From: Sipunculus nudus
Lineage: Eukaryota > Annelida > Sipuncula > Golfingiida > Sipunculidae
DNA: 64,000 nt
Direction of reading: 5' to 3'
Assembly: GCA_026874595.1 (NCBI GenBank)
Contig: CM049322.1
Span: 37,755,340-37,819,339 of the forward strand
A program made the translations under genes and the position numbers. Positions within the stretch are counted from its first letter, which is position 1. Each line of letters starts with the position of its first letter. This document shows, piece by piece, positions 37,101-47,991 of this stretch. The notes beneath the pieces were generated by a model. That model was not told where the DNA came from, searched no databases, and saw only the letters and a program-made list of their open reading frames with translations.

Positions 37101-40100
37101 GCCTATATTCAGGGATATGTTTTAAGGTACAAAATAGGATCATTTCTTCATTTACATGTATTTAGACTTTTGACGATACTCAATCATGTATTTATATTCA
37201 AACATGGCTTGATACAGGTTTATGTTTTGTATTGTAGAGAATGACTAATATACAGACATTTATTTATTTTGTAGATATATCCTGGTACAATCAGCAGACG
37301 ACTTCCGGTTGCCGTCCCGGTCTTGTTGTTCCTCCAGAACCAACGACTACTACAACGACACTACCGCCCTCTACCACGCCTGATCTTACAGGTCCCAGGG
37401 GCGAAAAAGGAGATAAGGTTAAAATAAGATCCTTTATATTGCTGATTTATTTTATTCATTAATCGGATATACCAACTGTACCAGGTGTTTGTGTAAATTA
37501 TGTTTAGTTTTTTTCCCCTAATTTTACCCATAATGCCCCTCCCGGGCCACTTAAATTGTAAAAGTTCCAAAAGCTTAGAATGTTATTTACGAACCTACTT
37601 CGGGGTGTATTGAATGTATGGATTTTTAATAGAAAGTGGTTTTTCACAATAAATTATTCTTCAATTTTTAAACATATTTTTAAATTGATATGTCTTGGTT
37701 ATTAATTTTATAAAACTTTTTTTCAACATTCGGAGTTGTAAACATATGTTCTGAAATTTGTTTTCCTACATTTGTTCACAAGTTATATGAAACTCTTTGA
37801 CGAAATTTAAATAAACATTTCAAATTTAACAAATTAAGTATTATTATATTTCAAAATGATGCCTGATGGGATTCCATGATGGATTTTCATGGGATTCCGT
37901 TATGATTGCCTGAGTAGTGTTGTGAACAAACACCTAAACACACAAACATACACACGAACGGGAATGAACGCTTACTCTCCTGATGGGAGCAATAATTCGA
38001 ATTGCACGCAGTGGTGCTGATACCTCCGCAAAGACAAAGCAATCCTACAGCACCGGCCCCTGCACCTGATCCAGTCATACATGAAACATTTAAGCTTTTA
38101 CAGAGTAGCAGCTATACATTCCAATCAAATAAGGACATTGTACGTTTATTCATTGTTACCTGTTATAATCAAAAGGGACAGGCTGTTCTTCAAACTTTGA
38201 AGAATGATTTATTGCCAAAATCACGTTCAATTTTTAAAAAAATAGACGGACATATATTACATAAATTTTGTATCTCTTGTCCTTACTTTAATCGTTAGCG
38301 TATATATACTTAATGCATAATTAAGACACTCTAATGCGGACTTTTAACGGGAAGGAAATGTTGTTTTTTACACAAGAATTTAAAAGTCGCATTTCTTTGT
38401 GATAATTTCGCTCTTTTTCGCGATATACTCGCATTTCATCGTAGCCGTCACTACCCGACACAGTAAACAATGATAATTGGGCTGGTAAGCCAATCAGTAA
38501 TCTGGTCGTGATGTCAGAGGGCCGATATGGCGCCAATTTAATCGAGTCTTCACCGTTGCCAAAATAATAATTTTAATGGGACAAAGAATCCGCATAATTC
38601 ACATTCCACACTTCACTACCTTCTTTTCTATTATAATACCGTAAACTGTTCTTGTTTCCAGTTATTATTTTATACTTATTTCATTGTTTACTCTTTGTAT
38701 GCTTTACTTCTCAGACGTCTGCTCAATTTCTTATAGATATCAAGAAAATATGCATATTCACTTTGCATGTGCATATGTGTGTATATTGTAATGTATAGCT
38801 TAGCATCTGGAAATACGGAGAGCATCTTTTCTTTCATTATCAAATGATGCCTACTGAAGGTTTTGGTGATTGTTATTTCGCGACAGCACTTCGCAGCTGC
38901 GAACGCATTTGGCCTGAAAACCAAATGTTTTTAGCTCTAGATAAAAATTAAAATGCAAAATGTCTTGCCCTTGACCAAAAAGTAACCCATTGGCATAGAG
39001 TTTTTTTTAAATACGTGTCATGCTTGCCACAAATGTTACCCATAAATCTAATATACCTAAGTTAATATCAATTTGAAGAGTACATCAGTGTAGTTTGAAA
39101 TACATAATTCTCAAGTCAAAATTATCATATTCATATTTTTTTTCTTTCGAACAGGGTGATCCCGGTCCTCCGGGTCCACAAGGACCCCCAGGTCCACAGG
39201 GTTTGCAGGGTCAGGACGGACCCATGGGACCCCCTGGAAGGGACGGGCAGGACGGACCCCCCGGCCCTCCAGGAGAACCGGGAAAAGATGGCAAACCCGG
39301 AGATAGGGGCCCGCCAGGTCCGACCGGGCCCAAAGGGGACCGAGGAGAAAAGGGGGATAGAGGTCCACAGGGGCTGGTCGGGCCCATGGGCCGACAAGGA
39401 CCACCAGGGCCCCCTGGTCACACGGGAAGAAACGGAACAGATGCTCAAAGTAAGTATTCACAAAGCACGAGATGAATGTGCATTCATGCAAATCCAATAT
39501 ATATTTCATTTATATTTTCTGAATTACTATACGACGAATGCTTCTTTGAGAGTACATCCTTAATAGAACCATTTTCGTCTGTAACATGTCGGCACCGGTA
39601 ACTCGTTGTTTTTATGAGACAAACGTGAAAAATGCAAAAAAAAGAGTATGTTCCATCGATCTATTTCGTACTTCCAAAAGTATCCATAGAACGTATGTGC
39701 AGAATGAGAAACTACACCAGGTCAATTATTGGTCAAAATATAACCTCCGGTCAGCCTACTTTTGAGAGGTAATATGATTCTGACAATCATGAACCACATA
39801 CCATATCATCCAAAAATGTGCTGCTGGTCTGTTGACAGTATACGATACCCTTTATGTTCGGGAGATTTGACCATATGGATTTTGAATGAAAAATCTCTGC
39901 CTTGTTTGGCCAAATGTTGTTTAAAACTACGGGCTTTTAGTTTCCTTGTATTATTTTGTAGCATAATCTGTCACGTTTCTGGCTTTGATACTTACATAGC
40001 ATTTTTACTTTTTTTAAAGTTTCCCCTCGAATTAAACTGTGGTTGTCTTTATGTTCGCGAGGTTTTTAAATTAGCGATAATTCGTCATAATAAATCTTTG

Positions 40101-40784
40101 TAAATAAGAGGGCATATAGTGAAAGTCTCATTTTGTTGATATTTATTATAAATAATAGAAGATCTTGTATGTTCAAGGGTTGTTATTATAAATAACACCA
40201 TTTTGTTCAGATTATCTGCCATTAATGAACGATAATTGCAACTCATAATGCACATTTAATTTGATAAAATTAATTCATATAACAATGGTTTCCTTTGTGT
40301 TGCTTTTTTATATGGTGAGATCGCGATAGTTTAACCCACGCGAAGCTATAAATCTAGAAATCGCGAAAATTTAACCCCGGAATATGGAGGCAACCACAGC
40401 TATATTCAATATTGTTCCAGTATTATACTGGTTTTATTCCAGTATTACCCCTAAATGTTGTTATTCTTCTAAATATTACAATATCATGTTCCAGACTTAA
40501 ATGCAAGCTTTCTTCTTTTTCTTTCAGGTGTAGGTGCCAGTGAACAGAACGACTGTAAGTGCGGCGTGGGACTGCTAAACCCGGATTTAATATTGGGCCT
40601 TATAGTGTGGCTCCTTCTATTAACGCTCCTAGTAGTTATGTTATTAATATTAATTACCCGGAAACGGAAGGAGGATAAAGCACCCAAATCGAGGCATTCA
40701 TACAGGGGTGGGACGCCATCTTGGATTGATGGCATGAAGGACGAGGAATGGAAAGACTACAGAGTTGATACCATATCGCGTTAG
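30657..40784 (+). CDS. Gene A: type I membrane protein with novel ectodomain and collagen stalk, six coding exons
   Basis: Coding exons are 30657-30727 (ATG at 30658), 35412-35668, 36515-36737, 37275-37417, 39155-39449 and 40528-40784 (stop TAG 40782-40784). All introns are GT-AG and the frame stays open throughout, giving 414 residues. Order of parts: signal peptide 1-23; novel beta-rich-looking domain about 24-184; Thr/Pro-rich linker about 204-222; 35 uninterrupted Gly-X-Y triplets 223-327; Cys pair C339/C341; hydrophobic helix about 350-372; basic stop-transfer RKRK and a 42-residue cytoplasmic tail. A signal peptide plus one C-terminal helix implies type I topology, with the collagen triple helix as a membrane-proximal stalk and the protein probably a trimer. 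No enzyme motif is visible. The ectodomain recurs in gene B downstream. Function is not recognised; a surface adhesion or recognition receptor is the likeliest reading. The 5' UTR must lie in an upstream exon, because a splice acceptor abuts the ATG. Confidence 0.9.
31050..31132. repeat. (TA)n-(GA)n compound microsatellite (gene A intron 1)
   Basis: TA run at 31050-31092 merges into a GA run to 31132 about 320 bp after the exon 1 donor. Confidence 0.94.
33191..33452 (+). repeat. Dispersed repeat R3, copy 2 (gene A intron 1)
   Basis: It starts 'cattctaatgaatgcaagcc', contains 'tgtcggatccataccaaaa', 'cttcttcatcgg' and 'gtgtgatttatgttgtaaaa', and ends 'ggcaataataacc'. Block order is the same as in the copy at 26507. 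Confidence 0.6.
35412..35668 (+). CDS. Gene A exon 2 (novel domain, first half)
   Basis: This 257-nt exon starts in phase 1 and ends in phase 0 at a GTGAGA donor. It encodes residues 24-109, including [20 protein letters not shown] and FQFWREW. Hydrophobic and polar residues alternate, as in beta strands. The counterpart in gene B (61849-62099) is 251 nt with the same phases. Shared positions include the opening I..IG, KKVFL, the FAF run and the closing VP...IG.R.V. Confidence 0.9.
36515..36737 (+). CDS. Gene A exon 3 (novel domain, second half)
   Basis: This 223-nt exon runs from phase 0 to phase 1 and encodes residues 110-183. It aligns without gaps to gene B exon 8, also 223 nt. Shared landmarks are one Cys near the start (DEC / TEC), RGD.LAF, the GYNF motif, FY.., YEVTxFD / YTFDN and LP(Y/F).F..AAV. 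NSS is a potential N-glycosylation site. The RGD triplet (residues 121-123) occurs in both paralogues, so it is more likely a conserved structural turn than an integrin ligand, though that cannot be excluded from sequence. Confidence 0.92.
37275..37417 (+). CDS. Gene A exon 4 (linker and first collagen triplets)
   Basis: The exon encodes residues 184-231. It starts DISWYNQQ, includes one Cys, then a Thr/Pro-rich run (a likely O-glycosylated spacer), and ends with three Gly-X-Y triplets GPR-GEK-GDK. It ends in phase 0 at a GTTAAA donor, which is a weak match to consensus. The next exon continues the Gly-X-Y register exactly, which supports the junction. Confidence 0.85.
37890..38000 (+). repeat. 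Dispersed repeat R3, tail only (gene A intron 4)
   Basis: Only the 3' portion is present: 'gtagtgttgtgaacaaacac', a short acaca-rich run, 'cgaacgggaatgaacgctt' and 'gggagcaataatt'. 5' truncation is typical of LINE-mobilised copies. Confidence 0.55.
39155..39449 (+). CDS. Gene A exon 5 (collagen triple-helix stalk)
   Basis: This 295-nt exon encodes 32 perfect Gly-X-Y triplets followed by Ala-Gln, with no interruptions. Pro in Y (GPP repeated) and charged GDR, GEK and GKD triplets are typical of stabilised short collagen stalks. RNGT is a sequon at the stalk's end. The exon ends in phase 1 at a GTAAGT donor. Its GC content is far above the flanks, as expected of Gly/Pro codons. Long open frames on the opposite strand here are mirror images of the repeat, not genes. 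Confidence 0.93.
40037..40400. mobile_element. CGCG-type MITE in the last intron of gene A
   Basis: The left end reads CTGTGGTTGTCTTTATGTTC and the right end, reverse-complemented, CTGTGGTTGCCTCCATATTC. Subterminal GCGA-rich blocks (ttcgcgaggttt; tcgcgaaaattt) point inward. It is about 364 bp, non-coding, flanked by TA, and ends 127 bp before exon 6. Confidence 0.75.
40528..40784 (+). CDS. Gene A exon 6 (transmembrane helix, cytoplasmic tail, stop)
   Basis: The acceptor tttctttcag precedes the exon. It encodes a short juxtamembrane segment with NDCKCG, a roughly 23-residue aliphatic helix beginning at PDLILG, then TRKRK and a charged tail of 42 residues ending DTISR. The tail has Tyr residues (SYRG, KDYRV) but no clear ITAM or ITIM pattern. 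The two Cys next to the membrane could link the chains of a collagen trimer. The stop is TAG at 40782-40784. Confidence 0.9.
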
Positions 40785-40915
40785 CCCATCATAAATGTGA
40801 CCGTGTGTCGTAAAATGTGTGTCGTGAAATATAAGTACGGCGAAGAAGCCGTTGGAAACACCGGAACATACATTAACTAAATAGCAATGATGGAGGTTTA
40901 ACAATATTAATAATG

Positions 40916-40921
40916 ATTAAA
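40916..40921 (+). promoter_or_regulatory. Possible polyadenylation signal of gene A (ATTAAA)
   Basis: ATTAAA, the common variant signal, lies about 130 bp after the gene A stop codon. No AATAAA was found closer; the next clear one read downstream is near 42346. The AT-rich context makes chance occurrence likely. Confidence 0.25.
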
Positions 40922-41560
40922 AAATATAATTATAATATATGAATAGTAGGTTATTGACATATTATGATTATATTACGTAATTAACGTGCCTAACGTTGGG
41001 ACCAAATCAGCCTCGATTTGAAATGCTGATCACGTGCACTGCCACGTGCACATAAAGACACTGACTGTGTTGTATATTACAAGAACATATGTTCTTGAAG
41101 TGGATGTGACATTATGTAATTATATTTATCATATTGTTAAGAAAAATGTACAAGCACAAGTTGAAAAGGCCGCTTTCACTCACCGTATTCGTGTTTAAAT
41201 GGACCTCATGTAAGACACAAACTTACGATTGGAATCGAAACCTGAAGAAGATTTTTGTGAGGATACAAGGGTGCACTTGAGGAAAATGTCCCAGCTAGTG
41301 CTTGAATGGATATACTTGTTCAGGAATATTTTCTCATCTGAAAGACATTGGTCATATGTGCGTACTGAGTGTTATTATTATGACATTATAGACTATTTCT
41401 AAATGCAAGCATGTTTCACAACCACGAGTTTATTTTCTTGTTACTAGGAGAGTGTAATGCCTTGAAAACCATGAGTATAATGTCTTATTACTAATGAAAT
41501 GTAAGGTGTTATCTTTTAACTAAGGATATCAAACACTGGACACTTGGTCGTGTTATCTTA

Positions 41561-41897
41561 GGCTGCGTTTCCAGGACGGCGACGCGTTCACCGCGCGGCA
41601 TGCCGTGTGGGTAATCGCGCCGCCAGAATGTTTCCATGAACGCGATTTTCTGCGGTACGTCGCGGTGTTAGTCTGTTGTTGCAGTCACGTTTCCCTGCGA
41701 AAACAACGCCTGATGAAGGATACGCCTAGCGGGGCGTTGAACGCGTGTCGCAGAAATCGCTACATGCACGATTTTTGTCGCACGGCATTTTCGCCGCGCG
41801 TCCATGGAAAGGCAACATGGGTAAAACACTAGAGCGATTCTGCCGCAACCGCAACGCCATCGCATCGCAGAAAAATCGGGTTCATGTAAAGGCAGCC
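41561..41897. mobile_element. CpG-rich inverted-repeat element downstream of gene A
   Basis: The ends are GGCTGCGTTTCCAGG at left and GGCTGCCTTTACATG (reverse-complemented) at right. The 337-bp body is extremely CpG-rich (gacgcgttcaccgcgcggc, tttcgccgcgcgtccatgg) in an AT-rich neighbourhood, and contains several internal copies of the 'gtttccatg..cgcga' block. Non-coding; short open frames in it are incidental. Confidence 0.6.
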
Positions 41898-42626
41898 TTT
41901 TGGAGACATTTCACAAGATATGATTATACATAACATCATATTAATAACACATTAGATATTCATTTTGTTACAGTATGATAGAGATATTAGGAGCTTACGT
42001 TGAGTATATACCAGTTGTTCACATTGCAACTACGTTTTACTTAGTTTAATGAAACTAAATCACACGACATAGGCGCACATGTGCTTGGTTCTGAAAAGTG
42101 CTAAACGAATTTCGGATTCGAATACTCGATAGGTAATCGGATCCGAGAACTCGAGTACCACTGTGACATTTCACTGGGGCTCATGTAAATAAGAAAATCC
42201 TAAAATAGGAAGAAACTACCTTTTTTTCTGGTGTGAACTATTGTTTTTATATTACATCACATAAACAATTTTTTTTATAATTAGGGCGGAAAGGCGTGTG
42301 AATTTCGGTACTGTGGCACTTCAATTTTTATTAATATCATAGGTATAATAAATGGCTCTGCTCTGCTTAAATGTAAAAAGTGGAGGACTCTAGGAATCCA
42401 TATTTTAGAATCGGGCACTCGGTTTGCAAAAGTTATCTCGAATACTCGAGTAGTCATGTAGGTAAATGATATAGAAAACCGTTATCCGTTGTCGAAAATT
42501 GGGAAATACTCCGGTACCCTAACGCTCAGCCCTGATACGGAAATTTACATTTTTAACAAAAAAAAAAAGGAATTTATTTTCGGATGACAGTGTGAAATAA
42601 TGATATTGATAATGATATATATACTA

Positions 42627-42629
<3 letters not shown>

Positions 42630-42680
<51 letters not shown>
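42630..42680. repeat. (TA)n microsatellite
   Basis: Pure TA run of about 25 units. Confidence 0.94.
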
Positions 42681-42681
<1 letters not shown>

Positions 42682-43010
42682 CTCGCATACGTGTGTCCAA
42701 TATATAAAATATGTAGGAATGACTTTTTTATGTTTATTTTGAATGACAGGATAGAATTCGGAAGTGTTATTATGGTTGTGAATGGTTATATTAATATGTT
42801 GAAATGTAAAATAAAAAAGTATAGCCATTAGGTCTGGTACCTACGGCTTTGTGTCGTTACCGTGGAGATAGACATTTCTTTCACGTGACATAACACGTGA
42901 TTGTCGTGATTGACGGCGGCCGGATTTGATTGTCGTAATGGCAAGTGAATGTTTTCGGCAAAAGATTGTGGAGAACTTCAGTAAAAAATGCTTAGGCCTA
43001 GTTAAGAGAG

Positions 43011-43011
<1 letters not shown>

Positions 43012-43074
<63 letters not shown>
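43012..43074. repeat. (GA)n microsatellite
   Basis: Pure GA run of about 30 units; Ser/Leu-rich frames on the other strand are artefacts. Confidence 0.95.
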
Positions 43075-43079
<5 letters not shown>

Positions 43080-43257
43080 GAAAAAAATAACTATAAACAA
43101 TATAGTGAGAATTATTCAACAATTAGATAAATGACACATGACACGTTGGGATAATCTGATTGGCTAATGACTTCGGATCAAAGCTCTAATTGGTCAAAGG
43201 ATTACTGGGCAAAAACGACGTGTGTGTTATGCATATAGGTTAAATAAATAGGCAATC

Positions 43258-43316
<59 letters not shown>

Positions 43317-43521
43317 ATGTAAATGGTCATTTATTGTTTTCTAGCATTTTGTTTTGGGCAATTTAACGTACGAATTGGTGTCAAAATATCACTCATGTTT
43401 CACAGAACTGCATGTATGGTATGTAAAATATAATATATTGGGTACTCTGTTTTATTTATTGTATTTCTAATTTTAAAAAAATAAATACATGAATATATGA
43501 ATATATATATGAATATATATA

Positions 43522-43567
<46 letters not shown>
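43258..43567. repeat. Two (TA)n arrays, the second with GAATATATAT units
   Basis: TA run at 43258-43312 with one ttta interruption. A second cluster at 43490-43567 begins with four gaatatatat-type units and ends as pure TA. Confidence 0.9.
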
Positions 43568-43571
<4 letters not shown>

Positions 43572-45219
43572 GGGCATGAAGCCATCATCCGGGGCAGGTT
43601 TGAAAAAAAATCTGTTTAACACATACTACTTTTTTTGTAGTACAAACTCTCGGAGGATTTTATCGATTTATGAGTGAACAAAAATCTTTTAGATATAAAC
43701 ATATATACAAACGTATGAATAATTTGTGCAATATATATCTGTATACTGACATGGTTGCCTTGTGGATTTGTTTGTCATATAAAGGGTTTTAGTATATAGC
43801 AAAATTATCAGTTATCCTTCCTTATAAATTCAAAATAAGCACTGTTTCTTTTTGCCATCATGGTTGTAACATGATTACATCACAATATGAGGTAATGCAA
43901 GGAAGAAACGCCCATGCAAAGATTTCTAGGTTTTGTCATAGAGTATGTTTATTTAATACTTTAAGGGATAATTTAATGTTAGATATTATTTCGATAGTGA
44001 ACGTAGGTTTATCTATAATATATTCTGGTTTTGAGGGGAATTTATTTCCATTAAACCGAATGTTTGGTTATACCAGGCGTCGAATCGCGCATGGGTGTTA
44101 GAAGTCATGTCACGTGGGAACAATATACAGAAATTGTGATATTGATATTTTTGTCTCCGTATGAGAGATTGTTTGTACCGTTATATACTTGTTCCGCCAA
44201 TGTACATTGTGTGTACGGTATATGTTTCTGTAATGTACATACCAATAAACATTTTTTTATGATGGATTATCTTCCTTGCTGACACTTATATCTTGTTCTT
44301 CGGGCAATGTTTCACTGAAACCTCCAAATTCTGGTCCTCTTGCAAAGGGTATTTTCTACACCTCATCTTGGTAAAACTAATATTTTTTCACAACTTATTT
44401 TTTATGAAATCTACTTATTTTAGCAATTGGTAAATCTTATTTTATTGATTTTGCTCTTGACAACTGTTTCTATTTTTTTTCTGTTCTAGCAATTGCCGTT
44501 GTCCCCGTACTAATTTCCCGGTATAACATCACTTTGTTATACAAAATAGATGATGCATCCTTAATCTGAAATCTAGACTTTAAACAATTGTCTTTGCAAT
44601 GGGAGCTGGTCATAACTTTGTATAAAGTTACCTGGCCAGATGTTGTATATGGACTGTAACCCTGTACTTGTGTCAGGTCTCACATATTACGTTATATGGC
44701 TGGGAGTAAAGCAAGGGCTTGATTACCTTTGATCTTATAATACTTATGATCTTGACCTGATTAGTCTCAGTTTCAGCTAATTAGCAGATTATGACTGAAA
44801 ATATTTAACCAGCGACACATCTGGTAAGTTTGATGGCTTGTGATTAGCCAATACTATTCTAAAGGGTCACTTTGGGTACAAGTACTTTGAAGAAGTCAAT
44901 TTTTTCTTTACTTTTTATATATTTAAGTAGAAACAGACACAATAAACCAAAGGTTTGTTTATTTCCCCTGTAAACTATGAAAACATATTAAAGGTGTGTT
45001 AAATTATAAGGTATAAATTAAATCCATATAACCAATCAATCCTGTCTTTAAAAATATTTCATGAATTATGGTTTGAATTTTTGCAAAAACGTATTCAAAT
45101 ACATTTTTCATTCCAATCAACAAACATTTCATATATATATTAATAATAAGCGTGTCTTATATATGTAAAATATCTTGATATGTAAACCTTTTGATCCGAA
45201 AACTATTTTTAATTGTTTT

Positions 45220-45431
45220 GCGGGCTGGACTGCGGGCCGGAAACTTAAAAAATGCGGGGCGGGTGCGGGCTGAAAGAAAATTTTGCGGGGCGGGTGCGGG
45301 CTGAAAGAATCTTAGTAACTGCGGGGCGGGGCGGGCTGAATTTATATCTTTGATTGCGGGGTGGGCTGCGGGCTGACAGGGCATGATGCGGGGCGGGTGC
45401 GGGTTCAGTTTTTCAGCCCGCGCAGGGCCCT
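45220..45431 (+). repeat. G-rich tandem array, six units of 31-36 bp
   Basis: Each unit starts GCGGGGCGGGTGCGGGCTGA or a variant and ends in an AT-rich spacer; units start near 45220, 45254, 45285, 45321, 45356 and 45388. Closely spaced G-runs on the plus strand could form G-quadruplexes. Strongly out of step with the AT-rich surroundings. Confidence 0.75.
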
Positions 45432-45432
45432 A

Positions 45433-45545
45433 GTCCCCACATGTTGTAAATGTTGATATAAACAAGACGGAGATACTGTGTGCGATGGTCTGTTTTTTCA
45501 AAAGGTTCAAGCGATTATCTCTAGTTAATAAACAACATATATGGG
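45433..45545 (+). repeat. Dispersed repeat R2, fragment
   Basis: 'gtccccacatgttgtaaatg', 'ttgatataaacaagacgg', 'tgtgtgcgatggtctg' and 'gattatctctagttaataaac' match the 3' half of the copies near 22.3 and 22.9 kb. Confidence 0.45.
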
Positions 45546-46120
45546 AATAGGTACCTTTAAGTTTAAGCAAAGCAGATTGACAGACACGGTAATGTTTTAC
45601 GAAGCCAAAGAGTTTGTAATGCACAACAAGTAATTTGACCTTAAAGGTCCTGCTGTTATTGATGAAAAACAGTTTCAGGTATTTTAATGACATCCTAGCC
45701 ATCTTTCACATACATCTAGCGGTTTTGACCTTGTGGCGTATAACAACTTATCACGCACATAATATATATCCATACTGTCAAACTAACCTCAAAACAAATA
45801 GAAAAACTGGCATCTCCCACTTGTTCAAGTTGTTGCCTTAGAAATAATATACACCATGTAAATAAATCATGATGCACAAAGAGAGCTACTGTCGTTTCTT
45901 TTGATCAATCACTGAGTACTTTAACCTCCGACGACTAGGATTACATCATCGGCCTCGTTATGGCATCAGTTCCATCGTGTGTCACTCATGCATGTAATTT
46001 AACGGGCTTTGGTAAAGGTATGAGGTCTCATGTGGACTGTTTTAAGTTGTATTGAAATTAGTGATTCTTTGTGGAAGGAATATTTATTAAAGTCAGTTAT
46101 AACAGAGATTGACATATAGA

Positions 46121-46122
46121 GG

Positions 46123-46177
<55 letters not shown>

Positions 46178-46460
46178 CAGAGAGAGAGAATAACAGAGAC
46201 GGACAGACAGACAGCAAACGAACAAACCAACGGGAGAGAGAGAGAGAAAGAGAGAGAGAGAGTGAGAGAGTTATATACGAGTGAGAGAATGTTATATGCA
46301 AGAGATAGAGAGAAAAAACTGAAGGGGAGAGAGAGTGTTTAATACGAGAGATAGAGAGAGAGGTTATATACGAGAGAGAGAATGTTATATAGGAGAGAGA
46401 GAGAGAGCGAAAAAAAGTGAAGGGGAGAGAGAATGTTTTATACGAGTGAGAGAGAGGCTA
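46121..46460. repeat. Complex (GA)n region
   Basis: A pure GA run at 46125-46170 is followed by about 290 bp of GA-rich imperfect repeats with a recurring block 'gagagaatgttatatac' and 'gaaaaaactgaaggggagag' (near 46285-46335 and again 46380-46440). Confidence 0.85.
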
Positions 46461-47331
46461 TTTTAATTTGTAAATCATGATTGCATTGGTCATTGAAAAT
46501 TTAAAAGATCTGGATGTGTAGCGAAATTTTTGGAAAGGACAAAAATGTACGTTGGTCATTGTATATCATAAAATGGCAAAAATAAATGTGTGTTTGTGTA
46601 TAAGAGTGTGAGAAAGATATGAGAGGTTCGTAGAGATACAGAAGACCATGTTCACATATATATGATTACATGTAACGTCTTTGCTTATCAGACAAGATTG
46701 CATTGCCAAATTGCAGCGTAAACCCACCTAATTGCCACCTCAGTCACATACATCAGCACATCTCACAGTACTTAGTGACTATTCCGTGTATACCCATCTA
46801 ATTGCATTGTTACGCTTGATTGACAGATGTGATCACGGGCAGTCACGTGAGAAGGTGGCATAAGAGCGGATTTTATTTATTTATTTATACATATATTTTA
46901 CCAGGATGGCCCATTCAGCATGTTCAGCTGTTTTTCCGATTGGGTCCTGGAAATATCACAGAGAAATATACATTGACAAAGATATATACATTACATACTC
47001 ATATTAAAATAGCCATTGAAAATAAAATAAAATGTTTAAAACAACGATCTAAACATATACATATTTAAAACATATAGATTGCTTCATATGACACAAATGT
47101 AATCATATACAATTTTAAAGGTCGAGTAACTAAAATTCTGAGTTTAAAACATGGAAATCGTCATAAAAAGGATTTATGTAGTTGTTTAAAACGCTTAACA
47201 TCAGTTACGTGTCTTAAATTATTGGGAAGTTGATTCCAGTAATGCGGGCCTGAGTAAAGATAGCTTGATTTAAATCTATCAGTTCTCGGTTTTATGATGG
47301 CAAGATTGCCACTGGTCGTGTGTCGTGTATT

Positions 47332-47991
47332 TTATGGGTTACGTGCATATTTAAGACCATGTCTAAAAGTAGGAGGTGCATCACCAAATAAACATTTAAA
47401 AACTAAAAGATTTACAAAATAGCGATATCTCTGTTCCACGGTCATCCAACCTAACTGAATTATTAATGATGCTGGAGAAGTATTTATATCGAAATTTTTT
47501 GTAACTATACGGGCAGCTTTATTTTGGAGTCTCTGGATTTTTGACTTGTACGTTTTCGAGTATCCACCCCAAACAGAAATACAGTAATCAATATGGCTTT
47601 GAATAAGAGAATGATATATAAGTTTTAGAGTTGGTGTTTGAAGAAACTTGCTAAGTCGGTAAAGGACATGTAATTTTGCGATAATTTTATCGTAAATATA
47701 ATCTATATGATCCTTCCATTTTAAGCGGGAGTCGACGATTAAACCCAAAAGTTTCGTGTTATTTTCGGGAATTAATGTAACATTATTAATGATAATGTTT
47801 TTGGTAAAATTAGAATTATGGCTTAATATCACAATACTCGATTTAACAGGGTTGATACATAAATGATTTACTCTGAACCATTTTAGGGCCATGTCAATCT
47901 TGCTTTGTAAATGGCTGATTGCATTATCGGCGGAATCAGCACAGGTAAGCAGTGTGATATCGTCAACATAAAGTATACACTTGTTATTCAT
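47332..47991 (-). pseudogene. Reverse transcriptase, C-terminal part after the frameshift
   Basis: This is the continuation of the same protein in the next frame, overlapping the previous frame by four bases. It begins just before the YVDD catalytic motif (ILYVDDITLL) and contains the thumb and connection segments (LKWFRVNHLCINPVKS, TKLLGLIVDSRLKW, HSLIQSHIDYCISVWGG). The usual LINE motif is YADD; here Val replaces Ala. It ends at a stop codon about 460 bp before the (TAAA)n tail. Confidence 0.82.

Larger units (their letters stand above)
42000..46860. other. Repeat-dominated intergenic stretch
   Basis: It holds TA and GA arrays (42630-43567), the G-rich array (45220-45431), an R2 fragment and the GA region at 46121-46460. 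Near 42115-42530 there are TCGAATACTCGA-type blocks and an end-like 'ctcagccctgata' resembling a hAT terminus, too weak to call. No gene seen. Confidence 0.5.

Noticed and set aside
38002-38298. 98-codon open frame in gene A intron 4 with a Pro/Ala-rich start
   Set aside because: It follows an R3 repeat tail, has no acceptor/donor pair that keeps the gene A frame, and would interrupt the collagen triplets.
39111-39509. Long open frames antisense to the collagen exon
   Set aside because: A GGN-CCN repeat leaves all frames open on both strands. Only the plus-strand Gly-X-Y frame fits the splice sites and neighbouring exons.
42115-42530. hAT-like element
   Set aside because: Repeated TCGAATACTCGA-type words and one end-like sequence, but no matching second terminus or 8-bp target duplication.
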